This document shows, piece after piece, positions 1 to 6,041 of a stretch of DNA of 6,598 nucleotides. The DNA comes from Bacillota bacterium (lineage in GTDB: Bacteria; Bacillota; Clostridia; Lachnospirales; Cellulosilyticaceae): positions 1 through 6,598 of the forward strand of contig JAEXBC010000358.1 of the NCBI GenBank assembly GCA_023457875.1. The letters are read 5' to 3'. The stretch's first letter is position 1, and each line of letters opens with the position of its first letter. The notes below the pieces were generated by a model. That model saw nothing but the letters and a program-made list of their open reading frames with translations. It was not told the DNA's origin and searched no databases. Made by a program: the position numbers and the translations under genes.

Positions 1-951
1 TTTAACACCTTTAGGTGCCATTCTTTCTTTGTACCACATCTCAGTAATCTCTTCTGCTGGTCTTTCTTCAATATGAATATCTGCTCCTGTTTCGCAGTTC
101 ATATCAATGGTTGAGGTTGGCGCACAGATATACATTGGAACACCATAATACTTAGCTAAAATACCCACACCAGAAGTACCAATTTTATTAGCAGTATCAC
201 CATTAGCAGCGACACGGTCACAGCCTACAAATACAGCTTGAACCCAACCTTTTTTCATGACACTGGAAGCCATGTTATCACAAATAAGTGTCACATCTAA
301 CCCAGATGAGTGAAGCTCATACGCAGTTAATCTTGCGCCTTGAAGGAGTGGTCTTGTTTCATCTGCAAATATTTTAAAGTTGTATCCTTTTTCATGACCT
401 AAGTACATAGGTGCTGTTGCTGTACCATATTTAGAAGTTGCAAGTTGCCCTGCATTGCAATGTGTAAGAAGTCCATCTCCTGGTTTAACAAGGGATAATC
501 CATATTCACCAATTGTTTTACATACCCAAGTATCCTCTTCTTTGATGGTTACTGCCTCTTGATGTAATAATTCTTTGATTTCTGCTACAGTCTTATCTTT
601 GTTGTCCAGAACCACTTTTTCCATTCTATTAAGTGCCCAAGAAAGGTTAACTGCTGTTGGTCTAGCTGAATCTAAATAAGCTTTCGCCTCCTTGAATGCT
701 TCATAAAACGCGTCATATTGGTCTGCTTCAATTTCCTTAGCTGCAAGGTAAACACCTATTGCGCCTGCAATACCAATTGCTGGTGCTCCCCTTACTTCTA
801 GTTTATAAATCGCATTCCAAATCTGTTTTTGCGTATGTAGTCTTAAAATTTGAGTTTCATAAGGGAGTTTCGTTTGATCTATAATAACAAGTTCACTTTT
901 TTCGTTATCAAGGGCTACCGTTTCGTATGACATAATATTGTTCTCTTCCAT
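1..951 (-). CDS. mtnA: S-methyl-5-thioribose-1-phosphate isomerase MtnA, 3' end cut by window
   Basis: The enzyme converts 5-methylthioribose 1-phosphate to 5-methylthioribulose 1-phosphate in the cytoplasm, the step after MtnK in methylthioadenosine salvage. The open frame gives 317 residues with no stop before the window edge. Homologues are about 350 long, so about 35 C-terminal residues are missing. Visible family marks are RGAPAIG (54-60), RPT (97-99), HCNAG with Cys165, DETRP followed by QGARLT (197-209), and [10 protein letters not shown] with Asp245, then NKIGT. Cys165 and Asp245 correspond to the catalytic Cys160 and Asp240 of the Bacillus subtilis enzyme with the same offset of five. 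The ATG at 951 is chosen because GGAGG lies 7 bases upstream; an internal ATG at 933 has no such site. The gene follows mtnK by 24 bases. The family is related to ribose-1,5-bisphosphate isomerases and eIF2B subunits, but the mtnK neighbour favours MtnA. Activity on 5-deoxyribose 1-phosphate is also possible. Confidence 0.95.
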   Translation of the reverse strand, partial: MEENNIMSYETVALDNEKSELVIIDQTKLPYETQILRLHTQKQIWNAIYKLEVRGAPAIGIAGAIGVYLAAKEIEADQYDAFYEAFKEAKAYLDSARPTAVNLSWALNRMEKVVLDNKDKTVAEIKELLHQEAVTIKEEDTWVCKTIGEYGLSLVKPGDGLLTHCNAGQLATSKYGTATAPMYLGHEKGYNFKIFADETRPLLQGARLTAYELHSSGLDVTLICDNMASSVMKKGWVQAVFVGCDRVAANGDTANKIGTSGVGILAKYYGVPMYICAPTSTIDMNCETGADIHIEERPAEEITEMWYKERMAPKGVK

Positions 952-958
952 GCTTTTG

Positions 959-963
959 CCTCC
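959..963 (-). promoter_or_regulatory. Ribosome binding site of mtnA
   Basis: A full GGAGG lies 7 bases before the ATG at 951, inside the 24-base mtnK-mtnA gap. It decides the mtnA start in favour of this ATG over the in-frame ATG six codons further in. Confidence 0.85.
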
Positions 964-975
964 TTTTATGCTGAA

Positions 976-2202
976 TTATTTTGCTTTTTCTACTGCTCTA
1001 TTTAGTGCATCTATAAAATCTTTACCACATTTAAAGCTTTCACGATTCATAATGCAATCTTTACCTAATAGGATACAGATTTTTTCTGCTTTAGCTCTTT
1101 TTTCTGTATCTTGAATAGTTGTAATATCCTTCACATTGGCAAGTCCAACCGTTCTTCTAATAAGCTCAAGACCAGTTACTGCAGCTGTATCTCTTAAGAT
1201 CGTTTCTAAATACCACGCTTTAAATCCAGGGGTTTTAGCCATCACATCTGTAACCTTTTCGTCAAAGGATCTATTGTACTTTTCAATGAATAGGTCAATC
1301 ATCGATTGTATTGACTCTTCAACCCATTTCGTATAATTCACTCTTTCCTTTTCATCTTCAATGGTTGCATCGCCGTTATTCCATGCAAAAAACATATTAG
1401 CTGCTACATTTCCAATGTCATAGCCCATAGGACCATAGAAAGCAAATTCTGGATCAAACACTTTTGTTGATTCTGGTGTAACAAAAATTGACCCTGTATG
1501 TAAATCTCCGTGAATAAGTGCCTGTGCATTATTCATAAAATCAAATTTACATTTTGCTACTTCTAAATGAAGTGCTGTATCATCATATAACTCCTTTTGA
1601 ACAAAGTCTGCATTAGGCGCAAATACATTGTTTCTATTTCCAACATTGTTAAAAGGTTCTGTATAAACGAGATCCTCAGAAATCTCACAGAGTTCAGGGT
1701 TAATATAGTTTTGTACAGCTTTCTTTTTCTCTTTATGTTCTAGACATACGTCTGTTGTTCCTATTAAAGTTTGAACCATGAAGGTTGATATGTGCTCTGC
1801 AAAATGAGGAAATATCTCATGTTTCATAAGGGCAGTTCTCATAATCGTATGATCAGATAAATCCTCCATTGCACAAGTACACATGATTGGATCATATAAG
1901 TAAACTTCTGGTACAAGTCCTGGTGCTAGCTTTCCTTGACTGATGAGGATTTCAGCTTCGATTCTTGTTCTGTCTGTAGAAAGCTTAATATCAGAAGAAA
2001 TTCTTGCTTCTCCTCCAGCTTGTTTAATAATGACAGACTTACCGGTAGCTTCTTCCCATATTTTAAATACATAATTCAGATTCCCATCACCAATTTCTTT
2101 AGCAGTGAGCAACGCATCTGGTGAGAAAATAGTGAGTTTTTCCTTTGCATACTCTTTAACATCTTCTGTGTTCATCAAGAAATACTGATTGAATTTAGAC
2201 AT
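976..2202 (-). CDS. mtnK: S-methyl-5-thioribose kinase MtnK
   Basis: This cytoplasmic kinase uses ATP to phosphorylate 5-methylthioribose at C1, producing the substrate of the MtnA encoded 24 bases downstream. It has the aminoglycoside-phosphotransferase/choline-kinase fold. The glycine-rich loop is GDGNLNYVF (38-46), the probable nucleotide-binding lysine is Lys60 in VIIKQ, and the catalytic loop is HGDLHTGSIF (231-240) with Asp233. The metal-binding motif is Asp250-Pro-Glu252, the DxE form typical of methylthioribose kinases in place of the DFG of protein kinases. An arginine pair at 349-350 matches the pair known to contact the sugar in this family. At 408 residues it is close to the roughly 400 of the Bacillus subtilis enzyme, so it looks complete. 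The ATG at 2202 has AAGGGA 9 bases upstream; a second ATG at codon 10 has no ribosome site. Some such kinases also act on 5-deoxyribose, so the physiological substrate is not settled by sequence alone. Confidence 0.95.
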   Translation of the reverse strand: MSKFNQYFLMNTEDVKEYAKEKLTIFSPDALLTAKEIGDGNLNYVFKIWEEATGKSVIIKQAGGEARISSDIKLSTDRTRIEAEILISQGKLAPGLVPEVYLYDPIMCTCAMEDLSDHTIMRTALMKHEIFPHFAEHISTFMVQTLIGTTDVCLEHKEKKKAVQNYINPELCEISEDLVYTEPFNNVGNRNNVFAPNADFVQKELYDDTALHLEVAKCKFDFMNNAQALIHGDLHTGSIFVTPESTKVFDPEFAFYGPMGYDIGNVAANMFFAWNNGDATIEDEKERVNYTKWVEESIQSMIDLFIEKYNRSFDEKVTDVMAKTPGFKAWYLETILRDTAAVTGLELIRRTVGLANVKDITTIQDTEKRAKAEKICILLGKDCIMNRESFKCGKDFIDALNRAVEKAK

Positions 2203-2211
2203 AATATCAAG

Positions 2212-2217
2212 TCCCTT
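2212..2217 (-). promoter_or_regulatory. Ribosome binding site of mtnK
   Basis: AAGGGA lies 9 bases before the ATG at 2202. A further AGGAG lies at 2218-2222 but is 15 bases away, too far to be the main site. This supports the first ATG. The 49-base permease-mtnK gap shows no promoter or terminator. Confidence 0.6.
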
Positions 2218-2251
2218 CTCCTATCTATATTTGATCTACTATCATTTCTAA

Positions 2252-3259
2252 TTAGTTTTTCTTCCTAAAGTACGTACTTGCTAAAGCAATCGCTAAAACA
2301 GCACCTTTTACAATATCTAATGAATAATAAGGAACAGAAAGCATTACAAGTCCATTTTCTAGAATTCCTACTAACAATGCTCCCACAAGGGTTCCTATTG
2401 CATTGGCTTTTCCTGCACCTGCAAAGGAGAAACCGATGTAAGCTGCTGCAACAGCAGGCATAAGGTAGCCAGCACCTGCATTGATTTGAGCTGATCCAAC
2501 TCTAGCTGCAATTAAAATACCACCAACGGATGCAAATAGCGTAGATAAGAAATAAGCTAATGCACGATAACGATTTACTGGAATACCAGAAAGACGTGCT
2601 GCTTCTTGGTTGCCTCCTACAGCATACATGTAACGTCCATGTTTTGTATAAGTTAAGAAAATATGTACTAATATAACTACCACTAACATAATAATGATAA
2701 TCCAAGGTGCTTGTCCTATTTTCGCAAATAAGGCTGACACTTTACCTGTTGTAATTGTCCCATCAAGTCTTGCCATATTTTCTGATACAGAACCACCACC
2801 TGAATATGTCATTGCAACGCCTTGGAAAATAAACATAGATGCAAGTGTTGCTAACATATCTGGCACTTTAAGTTTTACGATTAAAAATGAGTTCACTGCC
2901 GCCACTAATAGCGCCACCACAAGGGTCACACCAATAGATACAAAGGTTGGCATATTATACCAAACAAACATGGTCATAACTAATGATGTAGCAAATGTAG
3001 CTGTGGACCCTACAGATAAGTCAAAACCATTAACAGTAAGTGAGATTGTTACACCTATAGCAATTACAGTAACAATGGAAATACTCCTTAAGATCGTTGT
3101 CATATTGCTTACAGTTAAAAATGTTCCTGGCGCTAAGATTGTAAACAATAAGATAAGAAAAATAATTGTAATAACCGTTCCCCATTTACTTAGGAAGTCT
3201 ATGGCCGACATTCTCTTTTTGCTGTTAACTGTTTTTTGTTGTTTTATATTCGCTTCCAT
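2252..3259 (-). CDS. RbsC-type sugar ABC transporter permease, probable methylthioribose uptake
   Basis: This is the membrane channel subunit of a ribose-type ABC importer, with 335 residues, the usual length for RbsC-like permeases. A basic cytoplasmic N-terminus (KKR near 14-16) precedes about eight to ten hydrophobic stretches, the clearest near 28-44, 58-76, 106-128, 135-152, 185-204, 235-252, 286-306 and 316-330. Family marks are GFDLSVGS (78-85), the counterpart of GIDLSVGS in RbsC, and the conserved cytoplasmic loop GGNQEAARLSGI (215-226) that docks on the ATPase. The start lies 2 bases after the ATPase stop with GGGAGG 9 bases upstream, so the two are translationally close. Only one permease gene is present, implying a homodimer as for ribose, unlike the LsrC/LsrD pair for autoinducer-2. 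The substrate is inferred only from the mtnK-mtnA neighbours; ribose or another pentose cannot be excluded. Confidence 0.9.
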   Translation of the reverse strand: MEANIKQQKTVNSKKRMSAIDFLSKWGTVITIIFLILLFTILAPGTFLTVSNMTTILRSISIVTVIAIGVTISLTVNGFDLSVGSTATFATSLVMTMFVWYNMPTFVSIGVTLVVALLVAAVNSFLIVKLKVPDMLATLASMFIFQGVAMTYSGGGSVSENMARLDGTITTGKVSALFAKIGQAPWIIIIMLVVVILVHIFLTYTKHGRYMYAVGGNQEAARLSGIPVNRYRALAYFLSTLFASVGGILIAARVGSAQINAGAGYLMPAVAAAYIGFSFAGAGKANAIGTLVGALLVGILENGLVMLSVPYYSLDIVKGAVLAIALASTYFRKKN

Positions 3260-3261
3260 AC

Positions 3262-4785
3262 TTAACGTCCTCCCGTTGAATAATAAAGAAGTTCTTCTTC
3301 ATTAGTTTTTGAAACTTCAAGCTCCTTAACAATCTCACCATCATACATCACATAACTTCTATCAGCGATTCCTAAAATTTCTCCAAATTCGCAAGAAGCA
3401 TATATAATACCTTTACCCATTGCTGCTAGACGACTAATGAGTTCAAAAATATCTTGTTTCGCGCCTACATCTACACCCTTTGTAGGTTCATCAAAAATAT
3501 AGATTTCCGCATCTGAAACGAGCCATTTTCCAACTGCCACCTTTTGCTGATTTCCACCAGAGAGGAGTTTTACAAGTTGGTATTCTGAAGGTGTCTTAAT
3601 ACCTAAGTCTTTAATCAGCTCTCTAGCCGCTACTTTTTCCTCGTTCTTCTTTACAAAACTAAATTTGTTCGTATATTTATCAAGAGATGTGACTGACAGG
3701 TTCATATAGATACAATCTTCTACAAGAATGCCTTCTTTTCTTCTTTCTTCTGGTACTAAAGCAAGCCCTTGTTTAACTGCACTGTGGGGACTTGTTACTT
3801 TAAGTGATTTTCCATTTAGCTTAATCTCTCCACTGCTTTGTTTCATTGCTCCAAAAAGGGTTTTACAAAGTTCAGTCTTGCCGGCACCTACTAGGCCTGA
3901 CACGCCTACTATTTCACCCTTTCTTACTTGAAAGCTTATATTCTTAATAGCTCCATCCTTCTCACAAAGATTATTAACCTCTAATAAAACATCTCCTATT
4001 TTTATATCTTTTTTTGGAAATACATCATCATATTTTCTTCCTAACATCATTTCTACAACTTGCTTAGGAGTTAAGTTTTCATCGATAGGCAGATTAGCAA
4101 CAATTGTACCGTCTTTCATGATTGTCATATGCTCGCAAATTTCAAACAGCTCATGCAACCTATGGGAGATAAAGATAACACCAACATTGTCATTTTGTGA
4201 TAAGTCTCTTACAATCCTAAATAATTCCTTCGTTTCTGTATTACTTAAAGGTGCTGTGGGTTCATCTAAAATAAGGAAACGGCATTCTTCTACAACCGCT
4301 CTTGCAATTAAAACCATTTGCTTTTCTGCAAGGGATAAATCACTTACCAAACTTCTTGTATTGACAGAGATATTTAGTTTTTCTAGAATTTTCTCTGCCC
4401 GAGTATAGATTTCTTTCCATCTTATAATCTGCTTTTTATCCATACTGTTAACAATACTGTTGAGCATAATATTCTCCGCAACAGTTAAGTACGGAATAAG
4501 GGCTGTATCAACTTCTTGATATACAATTTCAATCCCTTTACTTTTCGCTACTTTTGGAGAACGTATTTCAACTTTTTCTCCATCAATAAAAATATCACCT
4601 GTATAATCAGCGTTTACACCTGAGAGAACCTTCATTAATGTTGATTTTCCAGCTCCATTAGCCCCAATAAGTGCATAAATACCTCCACTTTGTATTTCAA
4701 AGTCTACGTTAGAAAGTGCCTTTACTCCAGGGAATTCTATTGATATGTTTTGCATCTTTAAATTAACACGTTTTGTTTGTTTCAT
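3262..4785 (-). CDS. RbsA/MglA-type double ATPase subunit of sugar ABC importer
   Basis: This 507-residue cytoplasmic ATPase powers the permease encoded 2 bases downstream. Two nucleotide-binding domains are fused. Domain 1 has Walker A GANGAGKS (41-48), Q-loop Gln90, a degenerate signature LSLAEKQ (150-156), Walker B ending in Asp174-Glu175, and switch His208. Domain 2 has Walker A GLVGAGKT (297-304), VPEERRKEGI (344-353), a full signature LSGGNQQK (408-415), Walker B with Asp432-Glu433, then GVD (437-439). The position matching His208 is Cys465. One composite site therefore looks catalytic and the other degenerate, as is usual in RbsA-like proteins. The length is normal. The ATG at 4785 has only a weak ribosome site; the next ATG, codon 11, has none and would trim the first beta strand. 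The family includes ribose, galactose and autoinducer-2 importers; methylthioribose is inferred from neighbours. Confidence 0.93.
   Translation of the reverse strand: MKQTKRVNLKMQNISIEFPGVKALSNVDFEIQSGGIYALIGANGAGKSTLMKVLSGVNADYTGDIFIDGEKVEIRSPKVAKSKGIEIVYQEVDTALIPYLTVAENIMLNSIVNSMDKKQIIRWKEIYTRAEKILEKLNISVNTRSLVSDLSLAEKQMVLIARAVVEECRFLILDEPTAPLSNTETKELFRIVRDLSQNDNVGVIFISHRLHELFEICEHMTIMKDGTIVANLPIDENLTPKQVVEMMLGRKYDDVFPKKDIKIGDVLLEVNNLCEKDGAIKNISFQVRKGEIVGVSGLVGAGKTELCKTLFGAMKQSSGEIKLNGKSLKVTSPHSAVKQGLALVPEERRKEGILVEDCIYMNLSVTSLDKYTNKFSFVKKNEEKVAARELIKDLGIKTPSEYQLVKLLSGGNQQKVAVGKWLVSDAEIYIFDEPTKGVDVGAKQDIFELISRLAAMGKGIIYASCEFGEILGIADRSYVMYDGEIVKELEVSKTNEEELLYYSTGGR
3269..3274 (-). promoter_or_regulatory. 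Ribosome binding site of the permease gene, inside the ATPase 3' end
   Basis: GGGAGG lies 9 bases before the permease ATG and is embedded in the last codons of the ATPase gene (Gly-Gly-Arg). This arrangement supports coupled translation of the two subunits and fixes the ATG at 3259 as the start. Confidence 0.8.
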
Positions 4786-4792
4786 TAGACCA

Positions 4793-4797
4793 CATCC
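4793..4797 (-). promoter_or_regulatory. Weak ribosome binding site of the ATPase gene
   Basis: GGATG lies 7 bases before the ATPase ATG; a better-looking AAGGG at 4800-4804 is 14 bases away. Neither is strong, in contrast to GGAGGG before the binding-protein gene. A weak site here would lower ATPase output relative to binding protein. Confidence 0.4.
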
Positions 4798-4810
4798 ATC
4801 CCTTTCAACT

Positions 4811-4863
4811 GGCCTTTACGATAATAGAGAAGAATGATGAGTCCTCTCTATTATCGTAATGCC
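4811..4863 (-). promoter_or_regulatory. Long intercistronic stem-loop between binding-protein and ATPase genes
   Basis: Positions 4816-4830 and 4845-4859 are perfect inverted complements, giving a 15-bp stem with a 14-base loop. After a small internal bulge, GGC at 4811-4813 can pair with GCC at 4861-4863, extending the stem by 3 bp. On the transcribed strand no run of U follows the stem, so it does not look like a standard intrinsic terminator. Such hairpins behind a binding-protein gene are known in other transporter operons to protect the upstream message from 3' decay or to mark a processing site. That role is inferred here; the pairing itself is read directly. Confidence 0.75.
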
Positions 4864-4880
4864 TTCTAAAATACAATTAT

Positions 4881-5957
4881 CTATTTCTTGTTTTTCTCAC
4901 GTAATTCATCCATCCATGGTTCATTGAATGCATCAGATTTACCCCAACCTTCAACTACTTCACTTAAAGTATTCATTGTTGTGTCTGATTTAAGAGTTGA
5001 CTTTTTAATAAGATGTGCTTCAAGGTCATAAGTCTGTGGTGTTTCTTCACCTTTTAATTTTTTAGCTAAAATTCTTGTGTTAACAATTCCAATAAGCTTT
5101 GGATCTACAGCTGCTGTTGCAGACCAAACACTATCTGCTTCCATCATAAGGTTGATATCTTGGTTGGAAACGTCAATAGATACTAAATTGATGTCTGTAC
5201 GATTAGCTTCTTTTAATGCCTTATAACCACCTTTAGCCATTTCATCCCAAGAACCCCACATTGCATCAACTGAACCTTCGGCATATTTAGGAAGTACTGC
5301 TGCTACTCTATTAGATACTTCTCCTTGTACATCATCTAAGGTAGATGGTCCAATAAATTCTACAGTTTCGATTTTACCTTCTGCTTCATATTGTTTGTAA
5401 ACTTCATCACGTCTATCAAGTGGTGGAACCCCAGGTCCAAACCATATTTTTAATACTTTGGCTGGTTTGTTAGGAGATGCTGCTACAATTTCATCCAGAG
5501 ATAATTTTGCTAAAGCTATATCATCTTGTGCTGTTGAGGTAATTCCTTCAGGAATAACACCATCTTTAAACGCTGTATCAAATGTAACAACCTTCATACC
5601 TTTCTCAAGTGCTGGCTTTAACATTTCTGTAGAATATTCAGCTTTACCATGTGAAATAACGAGGCCATCATAGCCTTTTTGAATTTGCTGTGCTACTAAT
5701 TCTTGGAATTTAGCATCATCGCCATTAGAGATAAATGTGTCTACTTGATATCCAAGTGATTCACCTTCAGTAGTTACACCCTCTAAAAACTGTTTTGTAT
5801 GATCGTCTGAAGGTAAGTTTCTAATAACTGCAATTTTACCTTTTTGCTCTGATGAAGATGCGTTACTACTTGCTCCTGGTTTGGTTGATGCACATCCTGC
5901 TAAGCTTGTTACCGTTAGTACACCGACTGTAAATAATGCTAAGAATTTTCTTTTCAT
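4881..5957 (-). CDS. Sugar-type ABC substrate-binding lipoprotein, probable methylthioribose receptor
   Basis: This 358-residue extracellular receptor should capture the ligand and deliver it to the permease. The N-terminus is a lipoprotein signal: basic MKRK, a hydrophobic stretch, then lipobox LAGC with Cys22 as the lipidated residue, followed by a Ser/Ala-rich linker (about 23-40). The mature part is a type 1 periplasmic-binding fold of the ribose-binding class. It begins with the KIAVIRNLP strand (41-49), has QQIQKGYDGLVIS (90-102) and VVTFDTAF (123-130), and a hinge-lobe segment MWGSWDEMAKGGYKAL (233-248) in the place of the NDxxAxGA element of RbsB. It is rich in acidic and aromatic residues and lacks a catalytic motif. 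GGAGGG 6 bases upstream fixes the start. Type 1 binding proteins of this kind include a group labelled methylthioribose-binding-like, which fits the mtnK-mtnA neighbours, but the ligand is inferred. A strong ribosome site plus the downstream hairpin suggest it is the most abundant product of the cluster. Confidence 0.9.
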   Translation of the reverse strand: MKRKFLALFTVGVLTVTSLAGCASTKPGASSNASSSEQKGKIAVIRNLPSDDHTKQFLEGVTTEGESLGYQVDTFISNGDDAKFQELVAQQIQKGYDGLVISHGKAEYSTEMLKPALEKGMKVVTFDTAFKDGVIPEGITSTAQDDIALAKLSLDEIVAASPNKPAKVLKIWFGPGVPPLDRRDEVYKQYEAEGKIETVEFIGPSTLDDVQGEVSNRVAAVLPKYAEGSVDAMWGSWDEMAKGGYKALKEANRTDINLVSIDVSNQDINLMMEADSVWSATAAVDPKLIGIVNTRILAKKLKGEETPQTYDLEAHLIKKSTLKSDTTMNTLSEVVEGWGKSDAFNEPWMDELREKNKK

Positions 5958-5963
5958 ATGTAA

Positions 5964-5969
5964 CCCTCC
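5964..5969 (-). promoter_or_regulatory. Strong ribosome binding site of the binding-protein gene
   Basis: GGAGGG lies 6 bases before the ATG at 5957. It is the strongest initiation region of the cluster along with that of the permease, and it fixes a start that gives an intact lipoprotein signal peptide. Confidence 0.8.
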
Positions 5970-5998
5970 AATTGATAATAGTTTTTTACTCCTAGATT

Positions 5999-6026
5999 TT
6001 TATAATAACTACACCTTCAATTTCTA
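5999..6026 (-). promoter_or_regulatory. Weak candidate promoter before the binding-protein gene
   Basis: On the minus strand TAGAAA (6021-6026) and TATAAA (5999-6004) are separated by 16 bases, a 4/6 and 5/6 match to the vegetative -35 and -10 boxes. It would give a leader of roughly 35 bases. The region is AT-rich, so a chance match is quite possible, and transcription from a promoter upstream of the regulator gene would serve equally well. Confidence 0.3.
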
Positions 6027-6037
6027 TGTACGTGTAG
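6009..6037 (-). repeat. Short inverted repeat CTACAC/GTGTAG after the regulator gene
   Basis: CTACAC and GTGTAG form 6-bp arms with a 17-base loop, starting 4 bases beyond the regulator stop codon and followed by TTATTAT on the transcribed strand. It could be a weak terminator or attenuator for the regulator gene. It also overlaps the candidate promoter, so an operator is possible. The stem is short and the function is undetermined. Confidence 0.35.
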
Positions 6038-6041
6038 ATTA

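Noticed and set aside
2203..2251. ATCAA/TTGAT inverted pair around the mtnK ribosome site
   Set aside because: Five AT-rich base pairs with a long loop are expected by chance in such sequence, so ribosome-site sequestration is not supported.
2694..3305. 203-codon open frame on the plus strand opposite the permease
   Set aside because: It is antisense to a well-supported membrane protein. Its hydrophobic composition is the expected reflection of the permease codons, and it has no family motif.
4785..4799. Four-codon minicistron (MDVV, stop) whose TAA overlaps the ATPase ATG as TAATG
   Set aside because: The arrangement resembles a translational coupler, but the purines before its ATG are directly adjacent and leave no proper ribosome-site spacing. 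It is most likely chance.
2252..5957. Autoinducer-2 (Lsr-type) importer instead of a methylthioribose importer
   Set aside because: Lsr systems carry two permeases and LsrK/LsrF/LsrG genes. Here there is one permease and the kinase shows methylthioribose kinase motifs.
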